A program made the position numbers and the translations under genes. Of a stretch of 64,000 bases of DNA, positions 20,005 through 31,671 are shown piece by piece. The notes under the pieces were generated by a model that saw only the letters and a list, made by a program, of their open reading frames with translations, was not told where the DNA came from and searched no databases. Numbering within the stretch: the first letter of the stretch is position 1; every line of letters begins with the position of its first letter. This stretch comes from Blastobasis lacticolella (Eukaryota > Arthropoda > Insecta > Lepidoptera > Blastobasidae), in the NCBI GenBank assembly GCA_905147135.1, contig LR990041.1, positions 24,367,268 through 24,431,267 of the forward strand, written 5' to 3'.

Positions 20005-22293
20005 ATAAAAGGCAAAATTTTATTTCAAGACGTACATAGGAGTGGTATCGAATGGAACTGCCGCATCCAGTCTAAAGAGCATACATCTTGGGTTGAATGG
20101 CTCGATGAGCTAAAGCAAATCGAGTCGTTGCGTATACCGCGCTGCTATATGAATGCCGGTGCGTGGACGCCGTGCTACTCGGACTTAGGTTCGATTCCAG
20201 CGGAGGTAATTACCAACGAAGGAATGGTAGATGTACAATTACACGCGTATTGTGACGCGTCTATCAAAGCCTATGCATCCGTGGATTATTGGCGTTTTAC
20301 TAGGGCTGACGGAACAGTGCTGGTATGTTTTGCTGCGGGTAAAAGCCGTGTAACTCCGTTACGTCCGATCTCAATACCAAGATTGGAGTTACAAGGTGCG
20401 TTAATGGCATCGCGTCTCGCCGCCTCTGTACAAAACGCACAGAAAGATATGAAACCGATTAAACGTTGGTTCTGGACGGATTCTAGTACGGTTCTCCAAT
20501 GGATTCGCAGCGATCCTCGCTCATACAAACAGTACGTAGCTCACCGCCTCGGTGAGATTGATGAGTTAACTACTGTGCCCGAGTGGCGATATGTCCCATC
20601 TAAGTTAAACATAGCCGATGTGGCTACTAAGACTAACTCACCGCCATTGCAATATGATGATGTGAGGTTTCATGGACCTGCGTACTTACTTGAGCCTGAA
20701 AATCGTTGGCCGCAAAATTTAAAATCTATGCAATCAAGTACAGAAGAAGTTTGTGAGATGCGTAGTGTCAATTTAACTGTGGCAGCTACAGTCAATTGGT
20801 CTTTACCTAAAGAAGAAGACTTTTCTTCTTGGCTGCGTCTTCTCCGTACTACTGCACAAGTTATTTTCTTTATTAGAAAGTGTCAGCGTAAGGCAACTCA
20901 TTTTGACATAAATCTAATGAAGGAAGCTGAATTATTATTACTGAAAAAGTCTCAATTTGATACGTTTTCAGGTGAGATTACGCGTTTAAAACATAAACGT
21001 GCAATTGCGAAAAATAGTCGCCTTCTAACATTGACTCCTTACCTTGAGGATGACGGTCTCTTGCGTGTAGGAGGCAGGATAGATAAAGCGGGATTCGATC
21101 CATCGCGCAGTCGTCCTGTGATATAAGATGGTCGGCATAAAATTACCCAGCTTCTTGTTGAATATTATCACCGTCGTGCCCTGCACGGCGCCAATGAATT
21201 GGTGGTAAATGAACTCAGACAGCACTACTGGATATTGAGGGCTAGGCCCACAGTGCGTGGAGTCTCAGCTCGTTGCTTATTCTGCCGCTACAGGCGTGCA
21301 GCACCTATGCCGCAGCGTATGGGAGACTTACCTGCGTCTAGATTGCAGCACAATCGACGAACATTCTTCGCTACAGGTCTAGACTTCTTTGGACCAATGG
21401 AGATCACGGTGGGTCGGCGTAGGCAAAAGAGATATGGGTTGATATTTACCTGTCTTACAGTGCGTGCGATCCACATAGAAGTGACAGAAGATCTGACGAC
21501 CGATGCTACTATCATGGCCCTTCGTAGATTTATAGCTCGTCGTGGCACACCTAGCCTAATCTTTTCTGATAATGGCACCAATTTACGTGGAGCAGACGCC
21601 GAACTGAAGCGTAGCCTAGCTGAGTTGAATCAGGATCGCCTGCGCGAGGATGGCGCAATACGCAGTCTGGAATGGAAATTTATCCCACCGGGAGCTCCGG
21701 AAATGGGGGGAGCTTGGGAGCGTATGATCCGGACTGTTAAAACCGCCTTAAAAGTAACTTTAAAAGAGCAAGCGCCTCAATCGTAAACTCTAGTGACTCT
21801 ACTCGCTGAGGTAGAAGGTTTAGTGAACTCCCGTCCAATCACCCACGTCTCTAATGACCCTAGTTACCCAGAGGCACTAACCCCTAATCATTTTTTATTT
21901 GGGACTTCTCCTACCGGACCTGTCTTCGGTAAGTTCGAAAACTTTGATCTTAACTTAAGGAAACAGTGGCGCATAGCCCAGCGACTGACAGATTTATTCT
22001 GGAGCCGTTGGGTCAAGGAGTATCTTCCTACCCTGCTCCCCAGACAAAAATGGTTTGCCGAGGAGACAGCCATGTGTGTAGGTGATTACGTAATACTAGT
22101 AGAACCCAATATAGAACGTGGTGCGTGGCGCCATGGCGTGGTGAGCGCGGTGCACCCCGGTGCCGACGGACGCGTGCGCGTGGTGGACGTTAGGACCCGC
22201 ACCGGAACTTTGCGCCGGCCTGTGACCCGCGTCGCCCTGCTCGCTCCAGCAGATAATAATGCTGATCTCAGCACTATGGGGGGAGAATTGTAG
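20005..22293 (+). pseudogene. BEL/Pao RNase H and integrase region
   Basis: Same frame as the reverse transcriptase active-site segment. RNase H is read from HAYCDASIKAYA (about 20240) through a WTDSSTVLQWI motif (20470) and NIADVATK (20605). After a TAA at 21124 the integrase follows: zinc-binding His/Cys region, then GLDFFGP, FSDNGTNL and a PEMGGAWERM segment giving the D,D,E catalytic residues. A TAA at 21784 separates the C-terminal chromatin/DNA-binding part, which ends at a TAG lying on the first bases of the 3' LTR. Confidence 0.9.
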
Positions 22294-22663
22294 ACGATAG
22301 AATGCAGACACCCTTACTTTTGCATTTGTATTATATAGGCTAAACTCTATGTAGCTAGCTTGTACCTATGTTTTATGTATTATTTAATTTAGCATACTTA
22401 CCACTAATAATTACCAGTTACAAACATACAAACATACATTTTGTTCCCTTACATTGTGTTTCACCGTTCTAAACTGTACTGGTAGCGCCCTCTATTAAAA
22501 ATCAATGTGAAACTTATTTTTATAATGTGAAATGTGGGTGCGCTTAAAATTAATGTCATGATTGGAGACTGTGAGATAGTGCTGTTGGCTATTACACGAA
22601 TCTATACCAATTTCTGGCTTTATTTAATTGTCCCGACGTGTTACAGTCTGTGAGTGTTCTACA
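22289..22663 (+). repeat. 3' LTR of the BEL/Pao element
   Basis: 375 bp; matches the 5' LTR with three substitutions and the extra 17 bases. Immediately followed by the ATTCT duplication. Confidence 0.95.
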
Positions 22664-22668
22664 ATTCT

Positions 22669-23179
22669 AATAGGCTACACAAATAATAAAAACCCCTTAA
22701 ATATTAAGCGTGACCTTCTTGGCTACATGTCCACCAGAACACAAATATTATTGTATGTGAAACTCCATGTTACCAATATTTAAATGGAAGGAAACTAAAT
22801 TACCATATCAAGTCAGTATGTAATAAATATGTTTAGATGACATATCAGACAACGGAAAAAGGATATGATAACATAATATGATTGCAGATGACGAAATATT
22901 TCTAAATGTACCCAACTTTAGTCTTGCTGCCTTATAGTATGTACACGAAAAAATCGCCACGGGGATCATATTGTATTCTAGTTAGGCATAATTTGAAGTA
23001 TAATGTGATTGACCTAACAAAAGTCAGCGAATATATTAGAATGTTGTGCAATAGAACTAGTATATCACAAAATTATAATAGAATGATTTTAGGCTACGAA
23101 GGAGTAAATCATTCCGACAATTGCTTCCTGCGAATTGGAAGCTCCCGCGAAATGCGGTCGTGCTGTGTAGCGGTCGTAT
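22669..23179. other. Non-coding DNA between the LTR element and a TRAS fragment
   Basis: No recognisable gene. The plus-strand frame 22906-23259 has no motif and runs into the TRAS fragment on the other strand, so it is treated as chance. Confidence 0.5.
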
Positions 23180-23745
23180 CGAACATAATTTTCCTATACT
23201 ATCTTATTCCTATTTACAGCATTCTCCGTTATTCGACAGAAGTAGCCCATAAAGGTTGATCTATTTTCTATAAAGACATGATTTTGTTGAGATTTTGTGC
23301 AGCCATTGCTACACCAATACTCATTTCAAAATCATATATTTTTCTTGTGTATTTTGGACAGTCTATTAAATGGATGATCGTCTCTTCTGCTGTCGGGTCA
23401 CAGACGTAAATAGGATCGCTTTTACATTTAAACGGTAGAGATAAGAGCAGGAGCCACCGTGCCCTGTTAGAATTTGTGTTATAATATAGTTTAGTTCAAT
23501 AGATTTTATAAGTTTACAAGCCAAACATGTGTCAGTCAAAAACAATTTTACCGATGCCGTAGTGCCACTAATGTACCCGTCGTGCCAGATCTGCAATATT
23601 TTTTCCCTGAGTTTTCGTTTTGCGTGGTATACCAGGACGTATCATAATCTGCCGCTGTTTTCATAAGTAGCGCAGCCTCTTTCGCCAGCTCAGTCCAGCG
23701 CGCTCATTGCCCAATGTGGGACACTAGGGAGTGAGTATCTATATT
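23180..23745 (-). mobile_element. TRAS-type LINE fragment (ORF2 C-terminal region)
   Basis: Nearly parallel to 51680-52300 of the window: the same succession of TTATTCCTATTTA, GTCTCTTCTGCTGTCG and GGATCGCTTTTACATTTAAA phrases. It encodes, on the minus strand and with stops, the post-RNase H region including ITQILTGHGG and a Cys/His cluster. An isolated piece with no TTAGG at its ends, so it is a dispersed or rearranged copy. Confidence 0.75.
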
Positions 23746-24900
23746 TTCATCATGCGGGCCTCTAAGGATTTCACTTGTATTAAATCGTCAGTGACGTGCG
23801 CCGCTCGCTGACAACTCGCAAAAATGACGACTCAGTGAGAATAATTTGCTAAAATGTAAAAAGTGGTGAATGAACTATTGACAAATGTGCAAAATAAAAA
23901 TGATGTGATGGATTCGGAGAGTCTCGTGAGAATATGTGCTACAGCCTTCACAGTCGAGGACATCGAAAAAGCTAAGTGCCTATTATTCCAGTCAATTTCT
24001 ACAACTATGCGTAACATAAGACGTAAAAATCAAGGTAAAGAAGGAAAATCAAGCAAATAATATTTGACTTGAGCAAAGACTTATTTGATATAATATGTAT
24101 TTAAACAGTAATAGAAATCAAAGTTTTCGGCAGGGTTCGTATATGCCTAGCATAAATAATGAGAGTGGGCCAATAGGTTTGTCTCCTTTAACCTACAGAT
24201 CAATAGAGGAACGTAATTTACCTACCACATTGATCAATGAGAACACAGCTGATCATTGTGATGTCATTCTGTCCTGCTTACACGCGAGTGCAAATACCAT
24301 TATCTCCGACTCGCTTGCGCCAGCGCACGTGGAGGGTACCACCACGGTTTCTCCAAGAAATAGGCAAATAGTGCAGGCGCCCGCGCCGCCGTCTAACAAA
24401 CCGTTGAGGCGCACCACGGTTTCTCGGCCCGAGGCAGGTAGCTGTGAGTCATCGGTCGTCAATGAATTACCCCCGCGTAAACCCTTTGCAGAAGTAGTGC
24501 AAGCGGAGGGTACTCTTACGCGAATGCATATAATGAATGGGTGACGGTGCAAAGAAATAAGACGTATAGGTATAGGTTTATAGGCAAGAAAGGGACGGCG
24601 ACAACCAGACCAGAGTCAAAGTTTAAGGCAGCTGATGTACGAATACCGTTGTTTATAAATAATGTGGATAAAGGGACGTCGTCTAATGACATTATTGACT
24701 ACATCAGGAATAAGATTCAAGTCTGTGTTACATTGCAAAAAATAGATATGAGGCAACAAAAAGAGTACGATGCTTATAAAGTATTTATACCTAGGCATAA
24801 ACTAGAGATATTTATGGATAACACGATATGGCCGGAAGGATTATCCTTTCGGAAATTTATAGACTTTCGAAAGAAACTGCGAACCAGTACTGAATAATAG
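23746..24900 (+). pseudogene. ORF1 (gag-like) of a plus-strand LINE
   Basis: Three overlapping frames: 23863-24060, 24095-24544 (Pro/Ser/Thr-rich, ending KPFAEVVQAEG) and 24541-24897 (RFIGKKGTATT, then VRIPLFINNVDKGTSSNDII and a TLQKIDMRQQKEYDAYKVF segment). This is the ORF1 style of lepidopteran LINEs whose ORF1 carries an RNA-binding fold near the C-terminus. At least two frameshifts. The likely matching ORF2 begins at about 27546, so the element was split by later insertions between 24.9 and 27.5 kb. Confidence 0.65.
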
Positions 24901-24919
24901 GTAATTGACAATGGATAAC

Positions 24920-25135
24920 AAGAATACTACAAATACAAATACAAAATACAAAATATATTTATTTTTCCTCAAAAAGGCAAACAGTGCTTAGTATTTAGTA
25001 AAATATAAAAAGAATCAAAATCCTTATTGAGAACTGGAGTCCGTGCTAGGTTATAATACCTGTGTTACGGATCTCCAGGCTCTCAACCTCCTATATCATT
25101 ATATATAGAATATTTTATTACATTATATTATGTTT
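24920..25135 (-). mobile_element. 3' end of a minus-strand LINE
   Basis: ACAAATACAAATACAAAATA on the plus strand reads as the short tandem tail typical of a Jockey-like LINE 3' end on the minus strand, followed by a non-coding stretch with GGATCTCCAGGCTCTCAACC. It may be the tail of the LINE whose reverse transcriptase lies at 25.7-27.5 kb. Confidence 0.45.
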
Positions 25136-25175
25136 GTTTGTGCCTGTGTGTGTGCGTGTGCGTGTGCGTGTGCGT

Positions 25176-25218
<43 letters not shown>
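25136..25218. repeat. GT/GTGTGC microsatellite
   Basis: A run of (TGTGCG)n followed by (TG)n, about 80 bp. The apparent open frame through it has no meaning. Confidence 0.9.
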
Positions 25219-25221
<3 letters not shown>

Positions 25222-25439
25222 TGATATTTTCATGTTATAGTTAAAATTATTTTTTCGGTATTCGCATAATCAAGATCCAGCAGCCAGCCTGTCAAGATCT
25301 TCCTACATTCTGCTTTACTCAAAGGGTGAATTTGTAAAATTTTGTTTATTTTGTTATAAACAAAGCTTCCCAAAAGTAATAAGTACGCTGGGCCAGGCTG
25401 TAATTTATCGGCACAGATGGACAAACGGTGTGTGGTGTC

Positions 25440-25700
25440 CGGCATGGCCGTGTGGTGTCCGGCAGAGTAGAATAGCACCAACCCCTTACACTCATGGGTG
25501 TCGTACAAGGCGACTAATGTTTTCGAGGCAAAAGATCAAGAGTCTCCGTAGTCTGGAAAATGGGCAGCAGCATTTTCCATTGTTATATTTAAACACTGCG
25601 ATCTCCAACCCGCCTGCCAAGCGTGGAGATTATGGCAATAACCTCCCCTTTCGTGGGAGAGGCCCTAAATCCTGCAGTGGACTGTTACGGGCTGTGATGA
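25440..25700 (+). repeat. Lepidopteran SINE-like repeat, copy 1
   Basis: Contains CACCAACCCCTTACACTC, GTCGTACAAGGCGACTAA, GCCTGCCAAGCGTGGAGATT and an end of the form GTGGACTGTTACGGGCTG followed by TGATGATGA. The same series occurs in reverse orientation at 35675-35936. Order and tail are those of a widespread lepidopteran repeat. It abuts the interrupted protein end of the LINE at 25.7 kb. Confidence 0.8.
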
Positions 25701-27530
25701 TGAAGGAGTCTGCGAATGCTTCTCAAGAGTCAGCTGAAGTATAAAAAGTTGTCGAATGGAGAGAACCTTACAAAATTTATAAAGTTCGGAACTAGGGAAC
25801 CGGTACGGGAGCCGCCACCCAACCTTCAGAAGCGCTCTCTGAGCACGCTCATGTTTTAATAAATATGTTTTATCGCACCCACCCCACGAAACAATAGAAT
25901 ATGAGGCTATCGATTGAACAAGGGCAAGGTATACCATTCTCAGTACCTCACGCTCTGCAACATCCCTCAGCACCTTAAATACAAAAATTAATTTACGCAG
26001 TCTTGCTGTCAGTCCGTCAATGTGAGGATGGAAAGATAGAAGGTTGTCAATCTGAACACCCAGATATTTAATCGATTCCGCACATGTGAGTTTAGGACAT
26101 ATGCATCCATGAGCAGCGGGGGGATTACGGCATGAATGAGAATATAATGGAAAATTCAAAGAACCCGGCAAACTCCGACTTGAAAGGGAAAAAGTCACAT
26201 ACATTGTCTTTTCGACATTTAAAGTGAGCAAGTTCCGCACCAACCAATCAGAGACAGAATTGAATCCAGCTTGCGCATAGTTAAAAACTGATTCCCATGT
26301 TGCACCATGAAAGACTAAAGCAGTATCATCGGCATATGTAAAGATCTTACAGTTTGTGAGCGTAGTTTGACAAAGGTCGTTAATATATATTAAAAACAAA
26401 GTTGGGCCGAGAATACTGCCCTGCGGCACACCATAAGAGATTCCCAGCTCCCCACTCACTCAATCACCAATTCTGACACACTGACGTCTATCTGAAAGGT
26501 AACTCTTAAAGATTTCGAGTTGAGGACCCCTAACACCATTCTCCTCCAGTTTGGTGAAAAGGGCGGACAGAGACAGTGTCAAATGCCTTTGCCAGGTCCA
26601 GGAAAACACCAATCACCTTCTGTTTATTGTCTAATTTACTAACAATATGCGTAGTAAGTTTAAGTACCGCGTCGCTGGCCGAAATACCCGAGCGAAAGCC
26701 AAACTGGGAGGATGATAAAATTTGATTTCTCTCTAAGTATCCGACCAGCCGCCTGTGTAATAGCCTTTCCAGGACTTTCGAGAGTGTTGGTAGAATTGAG
26801 ATTGGTCTGTAATTTGTAACACTATCTCTGTCACCTCCCTTAAATATTGGCGTTACCACCGCTACCTTGAAGGCGTCAGGAAAAGTTCCTGTAGCGAATG
26901 CAAGGTTGCATAAGAAGTTAATGGGTGGTATCAGAATACCTTTAAACCTTTTCAGGAATGCCCCAGACAGACCATCAGCCCCAGCCGCACAATCACTCCT
27001 CAACCCCAAAATCAATCCCTCAACCTCAGATTCATCTGTAGGCAGTAAGACAAATGAATGCGGACTCACAGGAGTGATAATTGGGCGTTTATGCGATTCA
27101 CCTTTCTTTGTTATCCTTTCAGCCAGTGTCCGTCCCACACTAGCAAAAAAGTGGTTTACCTCATCAACGCTTCTCTGGGGATTTAGAGTGGAAACAAGGC
27201 AGCCCGCAGCTGTGTCGTGTTTTGTTGTATAGGTAATATTTTTAATCGCCTTCCAAAGTTTTTTACTATTACCCTGAGCCTCCCTAATCAAAGTTTTGTC
27301 ATATTTAATTTTTATTTTTCTGAGTAACGAGGTACAGAAATTTCTGTAACGAGTATAAGTAGTTTTTAATCTAACATCATTTGGTGACTTTTTTAATTTA
27401 GCATGAAGGTGATCCCTATTTTTTAAGCATCTTAGTAGTCCCGCAGTCAACCATGGCTTACGTAACGACTTTCTATTTGGGGTTGACTTTAGAGTAGTAT
27501 TAGCCGTAATTATGCCGCCAAGAAAACCTA
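25701..27530 (-). mobile_element. Jockey/CR1-type LINE, endonuclease-less 5'-truncated copy
   Basis: Minus strand, reverse transcriptase in two frames: 26530-27450 (connector helix region, DGLSGAFLKRF, YRPISILPTLSKVLERLL, FLDLAKAFDTVS) and 25665-26459 (GVPQGSILGPTLF, YADDTALVF, then the thumb and LLKVGWRLPYRFPSSELY). A frameshift near 26560 and an in-frame TGA at 26460-26462 break it. Catalytic YADD is present. No endonuclease domain remains; the 5' end is at about 27530 and the 3' part of the gene is replaced by the SINE-like repeat at 25.7 kb. Same family as the relic at 1-620. Confidence 0.9.
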
Positions 27531-27545
27531 AGAAAACCGCCTAGT

Positions 27546-27960
27546 ACGTTTATCAGTTATAACTGCAAATCAGCCTTTCGTTCTGTGGAATGTTTACAGT
27601 CGTTATGCCACCGCGCTGATATTATAGCTCTGCAGGAAACATGGCTGTTCCCACATGACCTAACATTCCTTGGAAGTATAGATGATTCTTTTGGATTCAC
27701 TGGCAAGTCGGCAGTTGACACATCTGTTGGCGTTGTTGCGTGGGCGACCCCATGGGGGTGCGGCTCTGTTATGGCGTAAAAGTGCATTTGAATCGGTCTC
27801 AGTAGTAGAATGTAACAGTGTGCGACTAACAGCTATAAAAGTAAATTTAAGCAATCGACCCCTCTTAATATTTTCTGTGTACATGCCAGTGGACTTACAA
27901 GAAAACTTAGTGGAATTTACGGAGTGCCTTAGTGAGATGCGTGTGTTAGATATAAGGTAT
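27546..27960 (+). pseudogene. LINE endonuclease domain, N-terminal half
   Basis: Plus-strand frames 27546-27750 and 27750-27945 encode the front of an apurinic-type endonuclease: SYNCKSAFRSVECLQ, then DIIALQETWL (catalytic Glu) and, after a frameshift near 27748, GGAALLWR and IFSVYMPVDLQEN. It continues at 28866 after a 0.9-kb insertion, and is the probable ORF2 start for the ORF1 at 23.8-24.9 kb. Confidence 0.75.
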
Positions 27961-28865
27961 TTTAGTATGTTTTAATTGGTATTAAATATCGTGATTAATA
28001 ATAATTAATATTTCAAAATACTTTTGTAAACATTTCACCAACTTCAGAACGAAGTGTGGTGTTTCTGAACGATTGTTCGTCTTTGATCAGTTAAGTACTG
28101 TTTATGAGAAACTTGCTTAATTAATTATGTAATAAATTTATAATAATGTTCAAAGTATTGTAATACATTAAATTAATATCTAATCAATCTATCAGTAAAT
28201 TTAGGAGACCGGAAATGAGAATAGAAAATGACATTTCCGGCTAGAAGGTAGTATAAAGGTCCAGTCAAAAGACTGGGTGGGACTTTTTGCTTCAGAGCCG
28301 GCACAGAGTTAAGTACAAACTTGCATTGTATTATTGTTGCTTTATATTTTGTATTGGTTAATTTATTTATATAATTGTTTATTTATTGAATCATACGTAA
28401 TAATACTGTCCCATTTTAAAGGATAAATATTTAATTATTTGATCGATAATTGTGTCATAAAAGAATTTTGTATAAATGTGGTTTGCCTATGGTACTTCGT
28501 TTGTATTATAGAATCTTGTTTAATTCAGCTAATGTTGTTTAAATAAATACCTCATTTTATAATGGATAACATTGCTTATCTATATTATCTATATACCTAA
28601 TATCTTTAAAACATATTTGTTTGATTAAATGATGTCCACTAGAATCATACGTTATCCTAGATAATATATTTTCTAATAAACTCCTACACAAATATCAGCC
28701 TTGGATACTTCATCATCATCGTTGTCCATATATTTCACTGGGGTTTTGGATACATACTCACACTCTGTTATTATTCTGTAGCCTAATGACTAAAATAAAG
28801 GTTTTACTAATAAAAGACACTGTAGTTATAAGTAGGACATATATTAAAGCTGACACGTGCGATTA
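27961..28865. mobile_element. Unidentified 0.9-kb insertion in the LINE endonuclease
   Basis: Separates the two halves of one endonuclease domain, so it must be an insertion. AT-rich, with no coding frame. A segment near 28245-28310 (GTATAAAGGTCCAGTC through GGGACTTTTTGCTTC) has a TATA-like promoter look, as in a solo LTR, but I could not define TG...CA ends or a target duplication. Boundaries are approximate. Confidence 0.45.
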
Positions 28866-30535
28866 TTGAGAGTATGGAGGTGGCGGCGGTATTTATGTTA
28901 GGAGACTATAACACTCATCCCAACGAACTCTTTGGGAAATAACTTATAAAGTTTTGTTACGATCATCGATGGTCGTGTATCGATATGGAAAGACTAAGTA
29001 ATACTTTTACATATATAAGTGAGGGATGTACCATGGATGTACCCGGTGGCTCGATCATTGTTTGGTTACGGAAGCTGCCAGGCAGTCTGTGATTGGTGTT
29101 AAGGTACACTATGATTGCGATTGGTCGGACCACTTTCCACTGGAAATTACTTGTAATTTGAGTGTTCTTAGCCCCAGCAATGTAATAGATAATGTAGTAT
29201 GTAATAAGGTCCTGTGGGGAGACAGGGATAAACATGAAATTGACGATTATCATAAATTAAACTTAGAGTATTAGACTTTCCAAATGAGTTACGAAGTTGT
29301 TGTGACAGTATGTGTAGTAATCCTGACCATAAGTTAATTTTAGATAATATGTATAACACTAAACAATACTAACCGTGGTAACAAACCCGATAATATGTGT
29401 AGTGAAAGTGTAGTGAATAACCACGAAAGTCTTAAAACCTAAATATGTATAAGGACATTATTTGTATATTATGCGAAGCGGCCGTAGACAGCCATAGTGG
29501 TAACCATACTAAGCGAAAGAAACGAGTTGTGGGTTGGAACAAACATGTCCATACTGTTCATAAGGAAGCGCGATACCACTTTCAAATATGGTTGTTGCAT
29601 GGGAAACCTTCCAGGGGTCCAATTTACGTAAACATGGTCGAGTCGCGGCGTGTTTTTAAAGCTAAACTCAAGTGGTGCCAAAAAAATGCCGACCAAATCA
29701 GTATGGACATTTTAGCCACCCTTCACGCGAAAAATGATTTTAAGAATTTTTGGAAGCATACCAATAGGCTGAATGCGAAGCCGTGTTACCCTCTCAATGT
29801 GGCGGGATGTTCCGCGCCGGTGGAAATAGCCAACATGTTTAAAGACAGTTTCAAAGTGGAGTCGCCATTGTTTACCAAGTCGTTGCCGAGGATGCTCAAT
29901 GCTGATACCCGATTATCACATAAACCTCATCGGAATCCTTCACCATTGGTTAGATTTACAGCTAAGGAAGTCGCCTTAGTTATACAAAATATGACGAGGG
30001 GAAAGTCTCCTGGATATGATGGTGTCAGTATTGAGCATTTGCGGTTTGCTGGTGTGCACCTACCTAGAGTGCTGTCCATGTTTTATACACTGTGTGTAAG
30101 GCATTCCTACTTGCCAGTGGAGTGTATGAAAACTATTGCCCGAGGAAATCATAAATGTTTTTGATCACTGGTACAATAACCAGGTTAACATGGTGAGGTG
30201 GGCCGGTAGTTTGTCGGAGGAGTACAGGTTGGAGTGTGGAGTGAGACAGGGGGGTTTGACGTCTCCTCGACTCTTCAACCTCTATGTCAACAAGCTGATT
30301 GAGGGTCTTAGCAGCACCGGAGTCGGGTGTTCCATTGATGGAATTAGCTGTAATAATATCAGCTATGCCGATGATATGGTGCTGCTGAGTACCTCCATTG
30401 GTGGTATTAGGAAGCTCCTGAGGAAATGTGAGGCCTACGCTGAGGCTCATGGGCTCAGGTACAATGCAAGGAAAAGTGAACTCCTTGTTTTCCAACCTAA
30501 ACTGCACAAAGTTGACACTGTTCCGCCAGTATTCA
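28866..30535 (+). pseudogene. LINE endonuclease C-terminal half and deleted reverse transcriptase
   Basis: Endonuclease resumes with VFMLGDYNTHP (the GD-x-N motif) and reaches a WSDHFPLEI segment (the SDH motif) near 29130, with a stop at about 28940. Reverse transcriptase connector follows at 29445-30164 (KRVVGWNKHV, EARYHFQIWLLHGKP, RGKSPGYDGVSIEHLR). At about 30145 the frame jumps directly to EEIINVFDHWYNN, RQGGLTSPRLFNLYV and SYADDMVLLS, so several hundred bases of the palm are deleted. Clade not assigned with confidence. Confidence 0.8.
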
Positions 30536-30950
30536 AATCAAATCAAATCAAATCAAAATTTCTTTATTGATTAGGACATTAAATATCTCTTTCAATCGTC
30601 AAAAAGGAAAGTAGGAAGGAAACACACAGTGACACGCTGACCGCCCTATGTCTGTAGATAAACGTATCCCTCGCCAACCACAACCGAACCGGGCTCGACA
30701 ATGCCAGACAGAGCCGGAACGCTATATTATATTATATACTCGTAGGTATGTCTAGTATAATTAAGAAAAACCACCTAAAACTACAGCAAGAGTAAGCCAG
30801 TCCACCAAGGCAGCACCCGTTCACGAGTATAACGCAGGGCCCAGCCATCGTCCAATTCAACCACATTTGAGGGAAAAGAGCGACCCGGCCCCCACGCCAC
30901 CGCCAGACTGACTTTTAAGTGAGCGTGCATCACACATGCTGCATGTGATA
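30536..30950 (-). mobile_element. 3' end of another minus-strand LINE or SINE
   Basis: Begins with four to five copies of CAAAT next to TTTCTTTATTGATTAGGACA, the usual look of a LINE 3' tail read backwards, and breaks the reverse transcriptase frame of the plus-strand LINE just before it. The remainder is non-coding. Confidence 0.5.
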
Positions 30951-30954
30951 GGTA

Positions 30955-31190
30955 GTTGCTCCCACCCTACTCTATCCTATCCCTACCCTATCGCTACCTT
31001 ACCCCTACCCTATCCTACCATTGCCTTAACCCTACCCTACCACTACCTTACCCCTACCCTACCACTATCTTACCCCGACCCTACCACTATCTTACCCCTA
31101 CCCCACCCTATACTACCTTACCGCTACCTTACTCCTACCCTACCCTACCCCTACTCTAACTGCTACCCTACCCCTACCCTAGCGCAGACA
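30955..31190. repeat. C-rich CCCTACC-type degenerate tract (long copy)
   Basis: About 235 bp of irregular CCCTACCCCTACC, CTTACC and CTATCC units. The G-rich complement has many GGGTAGGGG runs. Related to the tract at 1690-1805. It lies directly beyond the 3' end of the CR1/L2-like LINE. Confidence 0.75.
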
Positions 31191-31381
31191 GGAGACACCA
31201 TGTGTGGGAGAGGAAGGAAAATTAACGCCGCTTCCAAGGTGGTTCTCTGTGGGGGAAAGAAACGGCAAGAAACCCACAGAGCCTACGTTAATTCTTTTTT
31301 TTTTTAAACATGTCTTATGTACTAATACATTATTTGTCCTATATACTATCTTAAAAGTAAATACCTGTATAGAACAGCAGT

Positions 31382-31671
31382 TCAGTCCCATGGACTTTTG
31401 TCATTTACATATTCAGATATACTATAATAACTTTTTTGACATAATTTGTTTTTTATAGCGACTTTGAATTTATTCAATGGTAAATTCTGAATATTTGTTG
31501 GAACCTTATTATAAAAGCGTACACATTGACCCATAAATGATTTGTGGACTTTGGCTGGACGACAAGCACCAGCAACAAGCTTATCTTTATTTCTCGTATT
31601 AATATTATGAACATCACTATTCTTCTTAAATAAGTGTAAATTTTTATGAACATACATTAAATTCTCATATA
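31382..31671 (-). pseudogene. CR1/L2-like reverse transcriptase, C-terminal end
   Basis: Encodes YENLMYVHKNLHLF, HNINTRNKDKL and VRFYNKVPTNIQNLPLNKFK, the normal last 95 or so residues of the protein, ending at a stop at 31382. Removal of the inserted block plus one TA brings it back into the frame of the segment ending at 38094. Confidence 0.9.

Larger units (their letters stand above)
16319..22663 (+). mobile_element. BEL/Pao LTR retrotransposon, coding region broken
   Basis: Complete element by structure: two LTRs beginning TGTAGACG and ending CTACA, flanked by the 5-bp target duplication ATTCT (16314-16318 and 22664-22668), a length usual for BEL/Pao. Internal order is gag, protease, reverse transcriptase, RNase H, integrase, all typical of BEL/Pao. 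The LTRs differ at three bases plus one 17-base indel, so insertion was recent. Even so the coding frame has four in-frame TAA codons (17346, 20002, 21124, 21784) and frameshifts near 19050-19200 and 19400-19490. It either moved in trans or the frameshifts include assembly errors. Confidence 0.95.

Noticed and set aside
22906..23259. 117-codon plus-strand frame after the LTR element
   Set aside because: Ends inside a minus-strand TRAS fragment and has no motif.
30936..31307. Plus-strand Leu/Pro/Tyr-rich frame
   Set aside because: Direct translation of the CCCTACC tract; not a protein gene.
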